From Incurvaria masculella (Eukaryota; Arthropoda; Insecta; Lepidoptera; Incurvariidae), in the NCBI GenBank assembly GCA_946894095.1, contig OX335644.1, positions 13,683,595 to 13,747,594 of the forward strand: a stretch of DNA of 64,000 nt, in the 5' to 3' direction. The notes under the pieces were generated by a model. That model searched no databases and was not told the DNA's origin. It was given only the letters and a program-made list of their open reading frames with translations. A program made the position numbers and the translations under genes. Positions 11,745 through 23,056 of this stretch are shown here, piece by piece; positions within the stretch are counted from its first letter, which is position 1; every line of letters starts with the position of its first letter.

Positions 11745-12255
11745 AAAAAAAAACCGACTTCTCAGAAAAAGTATTCCAAAACCAAATAAAATGCACTAAA
11801 AACGTAGCCAAGGCTCAAAAAATACAATAATCGTAACTACAAAAACAGGAATTATTTTTTTCATTTTTAGTGCATTTTAATTGGTTTCGGAATAATTTTT
11901 TTTAAATGGTTTTTTTTGTTAAACTTTTTGTTTGTTTGTTTATTTTTAGTGAATCTGAAGTACACTAACTAATTTGTACATGTCCTTTTCAATAAAAAAA
12001 GAATCATCGAAATCGGTTGGCGTGATAATGAGTTATTCGTCCATTTGTCGCGCACATACTTAATGCAAATTTAAGACTTATATGATTTTCTCATGATTGT
12101 CACAACTAAACCAAAATGGAACCACACGGGAAGCACCAGCTTTCAAATAAAAAAATAATCATCTAAATCGGTTCACCCAGGCGAAAGTTCTGAGATAAAC
12201 ATAAAAAAAATAAGTCAAATTGAGAACCTTCTCCTTTTTTGAAGTCAGTTTAAAA
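11745..12255. repeat. Dispersed accgacttc repeat, longer copy
   Basis: Begins aaaaaaaccgacttctcaga and ends ccttttttgaagtcagttt, i.e. inverted-looking ends. Inside are fragments such as aaatcggtt close to those in the 115-345 copy. Non-coding. Confidence 0.55.
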
Positions 12256-12486
12256 TTACGTACAAAAAAGCTACCTTTTTATTAAAAATACAACATAATG
12301 TGTAGAAACTGTGCAGAGTGCTACAACGGTGTTTGTTTACACAATTGAATGTTTTATTCAACCTACTACGTCAGGAGAAAAACAAGTATGTATAGCAATG
12401 TACCTACAGAAGTAATTCATCTATGTAGTTGTTTGAAGAATTCCGTTTATTCAATATATTAGTTTTCAACAGAGAGGACCAGTGAA

Positions 12487-15400
12487 ATGTGGTTACCACA
12501 GCTTGTAACGACGGTGTGTTTGGTAAAGGCGATGATGGCAGCACGAATCCTGGGCGTGTTCCCAATAGCATCGTTCAGCCACCAGGTGGTGTTCCGCGCG
12601 CTCACGCTGGAGCTGGCGCGCCGCGGGCACGAGCTGGTCGTGCTCACCACGGACCCCGCGCGCCACCACCCCAACATCACGCAGATAGACCTGCACGACC
12701 TCGCTTACCCACTTATTAATAAGATCATATTGAGCAAAATCTTCGAAGCTGACGCGGGTAAACTAACAATTTTAAATGAATACCCGATTTATATGCAATA
12801 TCAGCGAAGCATCTTTGAAATTATGATGACTCTACGGGAAGTAAAAGATTTGATGAAAAGCAATTTTGACTTGATATTAGTGGAAACCATATCGAGACCG
12901 GTATATGCGTTTCGGCACAAGTTCAAAGCGCCCCTCATCTCTTTGAGCTCGCTGGCTTGCTTCGGGTACACCTACGATGCCATCGGTGTTCCCACTCATC
13001 CCACATTGTACCCAGACATGTTAGTAACAAAAAGTAATATTAAAAATATGCTCGGGAAAGCATTTGCGTTATACGAATTTCTGTTCAAATATTTTTACTC
13101 CGTGCATGATGAGAAAAAGATCGAAGCGCTGACGAGATCTTTCTTCGGCGGGGACACTCCACGCGTGGCTGAGCTCGAAGCGCAGACCGACATGCTGTTC
13201 ATGAACGTGAACCCTATTTGGGACGGAATCAAAGCGACGCCCTCTAACGTTCACTTCATGTGGGGCAGTCACTTGACGCCTCCAGAGGAATTGCCAACGG
13301 TAAGACTACGAACTTTAAGTTCCTGGCATGAACCTCCGCCGAGCATCGCTTTTGATGAGCATGAGCACGTAGCAATTCGGGGAATAAAGTATCGTACGGA
13401 ATGCTAATAGTATAGAGATCCTGACAATCAGTTAAAAAAAACAAAAACTACATATTCAAAAGACGTTGCATGGTAACGGATATTATGTGACAACAATGAG
13501 CCTTTCGTTTCTCGCCTTGGTCTCTGTGTTGTTCTTTTACATTATGTTTTAAAGAAAAGTTTACCTTGAGAGTGTGTATAGTATAGAGTGCCACATAGCT
13601 CTTTTTGCGCGTGGCCAAAATCGGAACTAAACGGTCGCCATCTTGTACTGTCATCTTCGCGGTACGGGAACGTGTTGCCATTGTAACAATGCAAGTTACC
13701 CACTGATAATTTATTTTAAGCTGAGGATATTTTTTGTTAAATAATTATTAGGTTGTGAAGATATGTTTATGGTTTAGGTTAGCCATACATACATACATAC
13801 CATACCTCGTTTTCCCGGAAGGGTAGTCGTAGTAGTGGTTTGATACCATCGCGAGTTGTACTCGAAAACTCCTTATTAGATTATAACGAAATAATAAAAA
13901 CTGCATAAAGTCTAATCTAAATTGTATGGCAAAAAATATCGTTTGACAGAGTTATAACCTCCGGGATTGACGTTGGGATTTATTTTCTTCATAGAATTCA
14001 AGAAAACAAAAATGATCAAATGTCAAACCCGTTATATTTTGAATAATATTATTAACCTAAAATAGTAATTTTCATTTTCTCAATTTTTTTTCTTACAGCC
14101 GGCTGTAAATATTTTCCCGATCAATGGGCTATTTTTTTTCATGTGGTAACTCTTAAAAGACAGTGGTACCCTCAGCCAGGCGCAAAATAACATATGTGGG
14201 ACTATATGTACATTGCACAGCTCTCTTCAGTTTGTTGCTTCAGCTGCTCAAAGAATGTAGGAACGTACGTTGAATTGGAGGTTCTACGGTTCTTCCTGAA
14301 ACAATGTTGGGCATGTTCGGTGTGTATACTAAGCATAGGCTGTTACCTAAAAAAACGTTAACATATTTTTTTCGTATCCAACGATTCTTTAGGTTATTGC
14401 AATCAACGAAAACAATCGGAAATAAACATTTTAGGATCTGAAGAAGTTCTTGGACAGTTCGCCTAATGGTGTTGTGTACATGAGCCTGGGATCTAACATG
14501 AAGTCGACGGCGCTGTCGGCAGACAGACTGAGGGTATTCTTGGAGACGTTCCGCCGCCTGCCGTACGACGTGCTGTGGAAGTGGGAGGCGGACGAGCTCC
14601 CGGGAAAACCTGACAACGTGCGAATTGAAAAATGGCTGCCTCAAATTGACCTGCTAAGTAAGAACGTGCTTGTTTTAAACATATAGGCATATTTTTTTGC
14701 ATCAAAACCCACCAAATATCGCTGAATCCTAGAAATGAAATATCAACCGTGCGTGAGATCCTTGACCCGCGCAAGATAGGAATATTCGGTCTCATTAGGG
14801 TTGCGATCTAGTTTCGTAATGCTCAAATGTTATTTAAGTATGCTATGCTTGTGCTAGGATCGGACGTGGTGAAATAATTCGGTATCTACCGTATACTACG
14901 CCTACACTGCGAAAGGTAAGCAATCAAAACATTTGTGTGGCATACAAGAACATATTTATTTTTTAATCCAGATTGAAATGCGCATTTCCGTTGAGAATCC
15001 GGGTCATTGCATTGCTCGAAATCGATTTACAACCGCAGGCCTCTGAGTAGGCCCCGGGTTGGAAACATCGCATTGAATAATAGATGGTGGAAGCGGCATA
15101 GAAAATTGTCCAAGTTTACCATTAAGGTTCTAGCAAATCAGCTACTTCCCAATTGGTGTGTAGGGATTGGTCAACATGTCTAATTACTTATAAAAAGTGT
15201 AACTTTAATTGTTACTAACATTAAAGGTACTTAAACTTAAGGTTGTTTTTTTGCCTGTAAACTTGTAAATAAAAAAGATTACCTCATTGCTTAACATGCA
15301 ACATGTTCACTGAGGCTTGAGGTCTAAAAAGCCTAAAGCCAGACTTCACGCTGGTGCGGAGCTCATAATTCGTAATTTCTCTCTACGCCCACCTTCAAGA

Positions 15401-17115
15401 CGGGCTCCAAACTCCAAAAGTCTCCACAGCAAAGGCGACGAACTCGTAGTTCGATTTTGCTGTACTTTATGAATGAATTAAGTAATAAATTAATTAACCA
15501 GTCGATTTTTTCATTAAATACTTAAATATACCTAAAGTTATATCTATAACCTAAATCGCCTATAACTAGGAAATTCAACCGAAGATTTGTTCAGTTTTGA
15601 TATTACTAAGAAAGTATGTACTGGGGGTCCATTCAGGGCAAGAGTGATTTCGAATTCGTCACTAAATATCAACTCACTTTTTTAAATAGTTAATGTTTCC
15701 ACACTTCTAGAATATCATTACAGTTAGGTAAAAATCTGGTCTGTCACGTAAATACGTTGGAAGTATAAATAATGGTTCCGTTATTGAAATAATAATATAT
15801 TTCCCAGATATTTTTAGGTTAACTCACTCCCGAACTCGAACTGACTCTTACCTGGATGGGCCCCCTGATACTTTCATGCTTCGTTATTTGCAGCCTTAAA
15901 AAATGTTTTCACGATAAATACTTTTTTATAAATCTGATTGCAATGCTAATAATAATTAGATCAGGGGTCGTATCCGAGGTCGTATCCCCATTAAATGCAT
16001 ACAATTTTCAGGTATGCAGCGATTGAGGATTTGTCCCATCTATTCATACACAATAGCTATCGTTTAATGTTTACCTTGCTTATTTAACCAGGACACCCGA
16101 ATGTAAAAGCGTTCATCACTCAAGGAGGTGTTCAGTCTACAGACGAGGCGCTCGACGCAGGAGTACCGCTGGTTGGGATTCCATTCTTAGGAGATCAAGA
16201 AGCGAATGTAGAAAGAAATAAGATGCTCGGTGTTGGAATCGCTCTGAATACCAAAACCCTTACTACTGATCAACTGGAATTTGCCGTCAAGTCGGTGGCA
16301 CAAGAAAAAAAGTAAGTGAACAATTGATTACCAAAGGTACAGAACGCGACTATTCCCGACCTTTTGTGGTAGTTCCTGGCTAGTTCTGAAGTGTGGTGTG
16401 GTGGGAGGTGTAGGTGCTAATCGGTTGGGTGCAGGTACCGCGATGCTGTGCAACGGGTGTCACAGCTGCTGAGGGATGAGGCGTAGCGGGGACGGGGCTA
16501 GACTAATCTAGATAAGATCGCCGCCCCGTTATTTTAATGAAAATTTCGAATGAACCAAAAAAAATCTCATGCAGCCGATTTGGGTAAAATGCTCGGATTT
16601 TTTTTCAAATGAACAAAAAGGATCAGCTTTTGCCGCCCCCCATATTTTTTGTCGCCCTAGGAGAGCCTGCTCGACCGATAGGAAAATCAACGGTTACGCC
16701 CTGCCGCTGCTGCCGCCCTAGGATGCGGCATATTAGTTATTCTGTGACCGCGGCCTGTACGACTTATTGGAGATCGGGATTTGCTGCGTGGTGGTGCTTG
16801 GTGGCGTAGCTCACCACACATGGTATGAGTACTGTTTGGTGCAGGTACCGCGATGATGTGCAACGAGTATCACGACTGCTGGCGGAGAAGGGCGTGGCGG
16901 GCGGCGTGGAGCGAGCGGCGTGGTGGGTGGAGTACGTGATCCGGCACGGCGGCGGCGCGCAGCACCTGCGCTCGCCGGCAGCAGGAGTCTCCGCAGCAGA
17001 ATATTTCATGATAGACGTGATAGCTGCTCTAGCACTTGCCGCTTCTATCAGCATTACACTCGTCGTGGTCGCATTCTACCACATATATTTTTGTTTTAAA
17101 AAAATAGAGTACTAA
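12487..17115 (+). CDS. UDP-glycosyltransferase, gene 1 (four exons)
   Basis: Join 12487..13299, 14435..14657, 16092..16311, 16845..17115 (the exon 2 start was set by frame agreement); 508 residues, intron phases 0, 1, 2. ER-membrane enzyme transferring sugar from a UDP-sugar to small lipophilic acceptors. Signal peptide about 1-18. The acceptor-binding half holds the catalytic His (SHQVVFRALTLELARRGHE, H32) and the partner Asp near D128 (NFDLILVE). Exon 2 carries VVYMSLGSNMKS, LWKWEADELPGKPDN and WLPQ. Exon 3 carries the UGT signature (FITQGG, QSTDEALDAGVPLVGIPF, DQEANVER). Exon 4 ends in a membrane anchor with a short KK-containing tail. Length and intron plan match the neighbour at 23-29 kb. 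The first ~110 bp after the signal region and much of exons 2-4 are almost identical to that paralogue. Poly(A) signal near 17162. Family number not assigned (UGT33-like is possible). Confidence 0.93.
13590..13740 (+). repeat. Repeat shared with 61485-61585 (inside UGT gene 1 intron 1)
   Basis: gggaacgtgttgccattgta and acaatgcaagttacccactg recur in reverse complement around 61530-61570 (gtaacttgcatcgttataat, ggcaacac). Non-coding dispersed repeat. The rest of this 1.1-kb intron shows only AT-rich DNA and a short (ACAT)n run near 13785. Confidence 0.5.
14658..16091. other. UGT gene 1 intron 2
   Basis: 1.43 kb of AT-rich intron. At 15065-15115 there is a degraded piece of dispersed family B (catcgcattgaataatagat, gaaaattgtcc). 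No exon seen. Confidence 0.5.
16435..16486 (+). pseudogene. Duplicated UGT terminal-exon start (pseudo-exon)
   Basis: Lies in intron 3 of UGT gene 1. It has its own acceptor (ggttgggtgcag) and repeats the start of exon 4: spliced to exon 3 it reads KYRDAVQRVSQLLRDEA and then stops at TAG 16484-16486. It would remove the membrane anchor. It is probably a decayed duplicate of the true exon at 16845, but its splice signal is intact. Confidence 0.7.
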
Positions 17116-18009
17116 TTGCTTACTACTAATTCTATTCTAGTACTAATTCAGCAAAGCAATTAATAAAATATAAAAACCATTTTTGTGATGCTTGATTTTT
17201 TTAGCAATCACTACGGACCTCGTATTAATTCTTGCGTCTTACTTGTGTCTAACTGTTTATAACTTGAGAAATACCCGGTTTTGATGCCGTTTGTGTCTAC
17301 TACTCTATACAACGAGAAAATAACCCGTATAGCTGAATTATTCCCATCAATGATAGCCTACTTACCATCAGGTAAAAAGAGGTGAGCAGTGGGGATGGAT
17401 ATGAGAGAAGCGTTGGAAATTACTAACTCTTATAATATATCTTATTTGGTATTACTCTTGCCTAGAATGTAATTCATGTTAACTTCATGTCTTTCTCATG
17501 AAAACTTAATTTGTTTTTCCGGTTTTTTTTTATCTCGCATGTAATTATAGCATGGATTCGACTTAATAGATTTAAATTGTTTTCTGGTTTTACTACGTAA
17601 TAGTTTAATGGCAAAGCCATTTTCCTAAGGAACAATTTTAAGTCATGGTACCTAGTCAGTGCGAGAAATTTTGTTCCCGAGTCGGTCATTTGATACGAAG
17701 TACGGCTGAGTTAATCAATGTTCAAACTCGTCACTTTTAGCGAGCCGCATAAAGTTCCTTCCATACTGTCCATGCAAAGTGACGTGTTTAAGTTGACGAT
17801 GATTTAGATTTTTTGCCCTTTCGTGCACTAGGCCCTATGCGTTATAATACCAAATTATTTAATTACTTTTCGATATTGTTTAGCTAAGTGGGCAGATCCG
17901 ACAACTTATAGTGTGCCCTATTTATTATAAATGGAAATGTTAGAATATTTCTTATTTAATTAAGCTATATCGGCTCCATCCGTTATGATTAAAAAGTAGC
18001 ATATAGATT
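17116..18009. other. 3' flank of UGT gene 1
   Basis: Poly(A) signal candidate aataaaatataaaaacc near 17160, then AT-rich DNA with no supported exon. Confidence 0.4.
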
Positions 18010-18135
18010 ACATCGTTATTGACCAGCCTTTTCGACTAGCCATTTTTACTTACTTTTTATCTAGGAAATAATTCAACTCAACATCAGTCTAAAACGACAT
18101 GGACCCGAGCGGAGCCGGGTACCGCAGCTAGTCAA
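18010..18135 (+). repeat. Dispersed terminal repeat 'gagccgggtacc', copy 2
   Basis: ttgaccagccttttcgacta ... acatcagtctaaaacgacat ... gacccgagcggagccgggta ... ccgcagctagt. The same order of blocks is seen at 49570-49700, so more than the final motif is shared. Confidence 0.6.
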
Positions 18136-19724
18136 TGATATAATTCTCCTAGTAAATGACAGCAAGTTGGTCATACATGACTTGAAGTTATATAGATATT
18201 ACAAAGTGACTTGGATGGAATTACTCAATGGTGTTTGTTTTGAGCTCTACGAGAGTAAGTGGACTGTATTGTTTGCAATTTGATTGAGGTTTGACTTACT
18301 AACATTTTCGAATAAACCTTCCACGAACGTTCATCCCGCGCACTGGCTCAGGTTGGCGGCAGCGGCGGCGGCACCGGTGCGGTGCAGTCTCTCCGAAGTA
18401 ACATGGCTGCATTGACTTATATATTTGAAATCATTGCATGGCTGATAGTCACTGAGATCACTGTTCTAGATAAACGTAGTCTATACAAATAATGTTATTG
18501 GGTTTTGTGGATCTGCGACACGGCCAAGTTGGTTCGCTCACGCGCGAAAGTCAGTTGTCACTGCTTGTTTGATGCGCGCCGGCGCGCTATGGTTAAGATG
18601 AATGGACCAATCAGGACGCCGAATTTCGGCAGCAACCCATACGCTGAGACTTCGGGTCGTTTCGAGCGTATTTTAGGTCGCGGTCCGATTTAAACCATCG
18701 TTACCAAAAGCACGCTCAAAACTGGTCCGATTCGCGCTTACAGCCCTCAAAATGGCGTCGCGTGAACGGTATGAACTTAGCGCTGCGTCACGCAATGCCG
18801 TACACAGTGCTCACGCTTCGGAGGTATGGCACCGTGTGTGGAACTGGCAATGTCACTTTTTGACGTTTCTAAAGAGTAATCATCGTCTTTCCGCCATGTT
18901 TTTTCAGAAATCGTTGAATGTCCCTCAGTTCAAAATTCAAGTTCAGCTTAGAGTAATTTATTACTTAAATTCATATTTGAGGTGAAATACGAGCACCAAT
19001 GTTATTTATTTCATGTTTGTTGTTTTGTTTCCGCAAGCGTGTAGGTACACAAACGGTCCGAATCGTTTGTAATGCTTACTGCTTTGAGCGTGCAATCTGA
19101 TTCGGGAAGCTCGTATACGCCTTTAGCCAATGAACGGAAAATACTTGAAATTGTGCAATCAGGTAAGAATTGAACCTTTCCGTACGGAACAGTATTCGCA
19201 AAATGGCATTCCGTTGAATGTTAGTAAATGCAGTTATATTAATTTTTCCAGAAAACGCAAACCAATTAATTTCAAGTATATCATAAACGGGAAAAAATCT
19301 TATCTAGGTAGATCGTATTAGGTTACCACACAAATTATGTATAAATACTGCATTTAGCTTCGATTAATAAATACTTAAAACCATTATGTTTCAATTAAAT
19401 AGTATTTATATTGACTACTCGGTTTACTGCGCAGGCGCAAAGGCGCCAGCTTATGTCAGAGCCATTGTTTTTGGGAGAAATAAAAAAGGAGATGTGTTTT
19501 ATAAAAATTATCAATTAAAAATTATAAAAATCATTGTGAGAGTTGATTATCTTGTTGCTGGATTAAAATAAGGTTGCTATTCATATCAGATGTTATTACA
19601 AGTTTTCACCCTGAAATTATTGTAGCGTAAATGGAGTTCCTGTATCACGTTTTGATTGAAAAGTTTGTTTTTATCATAGACCTAGAATGTACATCCTATT
19701 TCTATGGTTTTTATTAAATACTAG
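18136..19724. other. Gene-free spacer with a GC-richer core
   Basis: A G+C-rich stretch at 18340-18385 (ggcggcagcggcggcggcac) and around 18530-18860 stands out from the AT-rich background, but its small ORFs show no recognisable protein and lack paired splice sites. I see no supported gene. Confidence 0.35.
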
Positions 19725-20542
19725 CAGCCCGTCCCGGCTTTGCACGGGCATAATATCATTTAAAAAAATATTATTTTGACACAATGAAACACAAATAAAC
19801 CCTTTTTACGTAGAGTTCCTACATTGAAATATTTGAAATAAAAAAACTTAGATATTATTATTACATGATTATTAGATATTAGAGAAATAATAAATTCAAA
19901 GCGGCCTCCGACGCACTATTTATAGGCACGCTCCCGCCGCGGCGCCGCCCCGGCCGGCCGGTACCGCCGCAAACGCCATGTCCCGCAATTTTTTAATCTG
20001 TAATATCTTCGAAAATATTCATTTAAATCATATGCTGTAACGGGCCATATAGATCTATATTAAATCAACAATGTATTTAAGGTATTTAATTGGATAAGGA
20101 TGAATGAAAATCGCTTCGAAAATCAGCCATTATTCGTCGTAAAAAGTAAATGACAAAAAAATTTTATTGTGGGATATCCATAAGAGATAGACATATACCA
20201 TCCCGGAGTTTTCTGTAGACCTTTTCAATGTTTACATTACTTAGTACATTATTTTGATAAATCTCGTAGGGGTCAGCCTGCGTTTGCAATGTAAGCCGAA
20301 AAAAATTATTTTTTTACGACATCACATTGGAAACCTCAAAAATAACAGTATTTCTCCGCTATTTCATGGATGTTATTATACATATAAACATTCCTCTTCA
20401 ATCACTCTATCCATTAAAAAAACCGCATCAAAATCCGTTGCGTAGTTTTAAAGATTTAAGCATACATAGCGATATAGGGATATAGGGACATAGGAATATA
20501 GGGACAGAGAAAGCGACTTTGTTTTATACTATATAGTTATTA
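19725..20542. mobile_element. Non-autonomous element bounded by common lepidopteran end motifs
   Basis: Starts actagcagcccgtcccggct and ttgcacgggc, and ends agaaagcgactttgttttat actatatag. Both ends are motifs I associate with a widespread lepidopteran repeat. The interior is AT-rich apart from an insert-like GC block at 19900-19975 (ccgccgcggcgccgccccgg). No ORF. Class uncertain (Helitron-like or LINE-derived). Confidence 0.5.
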
Positions 20543-20599
20543 AATATGAATAAATTGTAATAATTTCGTAAAATGTTTGTTTTCCTTTTAACTGTATAT

Positions 20600-20896
20600 G
20601 AGATCTAGGTGTAATTGTGGATAAACAATGCGTTTTCACAAGAAAGTAGATCACGTAGCCAAAAAGGCATCGAGGATGCTGGGATTCATAGCCCAAAAAG
20701 CCAAGGTTTTCAAAAGACGCATAACACTGATGTTACTAGCACTGATGAAGTAGTCAAGAATATTGTTACACATCGTGGTGTCCAGTTTATGGAGTACACA
20801 GCGATCGAATTGAGCGTGTTCAAAAACGATTTCTCTATCAGTTATCGTTTGCAAATAATCTTTGTTGCACTCTCAACGCTTACGAGGACCGCCTAA
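20600..20896 (+). pseudogene. Jockey-type LINE reverse-transcriptase C-terminal remnant
   Basis: One frame reads FHKKVDHVAKKASRMLGFIA then QKAKVFKRRITLMLLALM, and after a frameshift SWCPVYGVHSDRIERVQKRF. These match the thumb/connection region of Jockey-clade ORF2 proteins (VDHVxxKAxRMLGFI, W.P.Y..H..RIE.VQ..F). At least one frameshift and stops separate the pieces, so it is dead. The upstream catalytic FADD region is absent. Confidence 0.8.
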
Positions 20897-20898
20897 GC

Positions 20899-20991
20899 CC
20901 ATGGAGGTAATTTCCTCACCTCCATGCCTAAGCCATTTCAAAATGGACAGTCTTGCCTGCATGGAGGTGGTTATTTCCTCACCTCCATGCT
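20899..20991 (+). repeat. Two tandem hairpins after the LINE remnant
   Basis: catggaggtaatttcctcac ctccatg (20900-20926) and gcatggaggtggttatttcc tcacctccatgc (20959-20990) are each perfect inverted repeats with arms of about 9 to 10 bp and a similar loop. They lie in what would be the 3' untranslated part of the LINE. Confidence 0.75.
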
Positions 20992-21439
20992 TGCCTGGCG
21001 CAGATCTCAGGCCGATGCGATCTTCGCGTTTAAAATTATAAACATTATGATTGACAGTCCAGCAATGCAGTCCAGCCCTTTAAGACAGTTTTAATTTTAA
21101 GGTACCACGACTCGGTTCTAGAATTTAAAATCATATTCCATTTGAAATAAATCGCTGCCGGACCCGGACAGAAATATTGGTACCATTCTCCCATTAATCG
21201 TATAATGAATACGTGCAATATATGGAGCAAAAATATTGACATAATTTCCTGCTCTATTTCGGCTCTAAAACCAACAACATTTTCTAATCTTAAGAAAATT
21301 GTCTTTACAGAATTTTATTGAATTTAATTTATATGTTTCATTTTATTTAATTTCATTTTATATTATTTCAAATCCAAAGGACAAGTAATTTAAAAAAACT
21401 AGTTAGAATTTTATTTATTTGTTTTTTTTGCGAACATAA

Positions 21440-22405
21440 AGGGGATTTCGAATGTTTATTGTGTGCATGTGTACATACTATTTCAAGTCTTCGCATATAC
21501 AATCGTCGTATTATCAAAAAGTAATAGTAAAGCACACGTTGACACAGCAACTTCAGCCAAGCTCTTGCTCGTGGGTTCTGATGCTGAAGATACCAGCACT
21601 ATCTTCAAATCCGGCGCTTTGCATCTTATTTCTTGTACCTCTTATTCTGGATGACACTGCTCTTATGACCGAAATTTGCACTTTTGTTGCATGTATGCAT
21701 TTGCATGTTTTGTTTTGACCCATCCTGCTATCTATGAATTCTGGCATCTGTGAAATGGCTTGTGCCATTTCTCGTTTAAACGTGTGGCTGTTTTCTTTAT
21801 AAAGCTATCATATTCTACGCCGACCGCCCATCACAAGATATTATTAGTGGTTTGAAAAAAGCCCTGAGGTCTTCTGCTGCTCTGGTGTATTTTTGATACT
21901 TCTTCGAATGACTCTGTGAGGTATTGGACCAGATGCGGATGTGGTACGAGGCGGCGTTAGCATTAACAAAGCGAACGTCAAAATACGCCTTCCTCGCCGG
22001 TTACCGGACACCGTGCAGCATCAGGTCACCTATCAAAGCCGGTTGCGTAAGAGTTGCAAAACGCATAGGTAGTAGAGACGCTAGTTCAACCATAGCTGCG
22101 CCCCATGCAATTTCTGACCATTCTTTGCAGTCATTTCTGTGGTGGTTGTGGCCTTGTTTATTTAACATTTTTGTCGTTTATTGTTACTTCTTTATTGTAA
22201 TATTATTAATTTTAATTTTCTTTGATATTTTGATATTGATACATTTGTTTTGTGTATTTTGTTAATTCTAAATGCTGCTAGCACATGCTGTGCTTACTAC
22301 TTGTGGGATGTTTCATATGATATTGTTACTATACGTGTTGTTGTTGTTTTAAATGTGATTTAATCCTGTATGTAAGCCATTAAATAAATAAATAAATAAA
22401 TTTAA
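21440..22405 (+). mobile_element. LINE-like 3' portion with (AAAT)n tail, copy 2
   Basis: The last 230 bp are the same tail as at 7270-7495, ending in taaataaataaataaataaa. The upstream part carries only broken frames with no motif I can place, so the body class is not assigned. Confidence 0.5.
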
Positions 22406-23056
22406 TTTTATTTTATTTGAAATTCAAAGCACAAGTATTAAAAAAAATGTTATATAACGTAATTTTAAATGGGATTATTTATCGTTTTTATATGCACGCT
22501 GTGTTAGGATACACCATATTCTTAAACGGCATAATTTTATTGGCTATCATGTATTGTTATGAAATTCTTTTGTTGTTCTGTTCGTGAAATTAGCAAATTA
22601 TCTAAATTATTGTTACGATTGCGCGAATTATAAATTAATTCAACTTCAAAACCATTCAAAAAAATAATTGGGGAATTGGCCTTATCGTGGAGAAATACTA
22701 TCAGGACTAACGTATTTCTAGGACCCTAAAATGGATATCAGTGACTTTTGTGTGGTCATGACCAATTCTGAACCTAGTAAACGGGATGCAGGTTGTGCTA
22801 AAAGTTCACAAATAAGGCTCTAAATCTTGTTAAATTGTATCTTGCCAGAAGACCGATTGAACGTAAAAACATTAAGAAAATTTAACAGCACAAAATGTTT
22901 ACTCAAGTGCATTCAGCATTCCAAAACTAAAGTCACAAGTGGAAGGCTTTGAATACAATAATGACTCGAGGAAAAGTGTTTTGTTATGTCAATGAGTAAA
23001 AGTATATCCGCCCTCGGTTTATTTAATATAAATATCAGTGGAAAAAACTAAGCGCT

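Noticed and set aside
12489..12719. G+C-rich ORFs on both strands over the UGT exon 1 starts (also at 23035-23319)
   Set aside because: Shadow frames of the conserved UGT coding sequence; no independent protein features.
21924..22265. 113-codon ORF in the LINE-like region
   Set aside because: The second half reads into the AT-rich tail, and no reverse-transcriptase motif is present.
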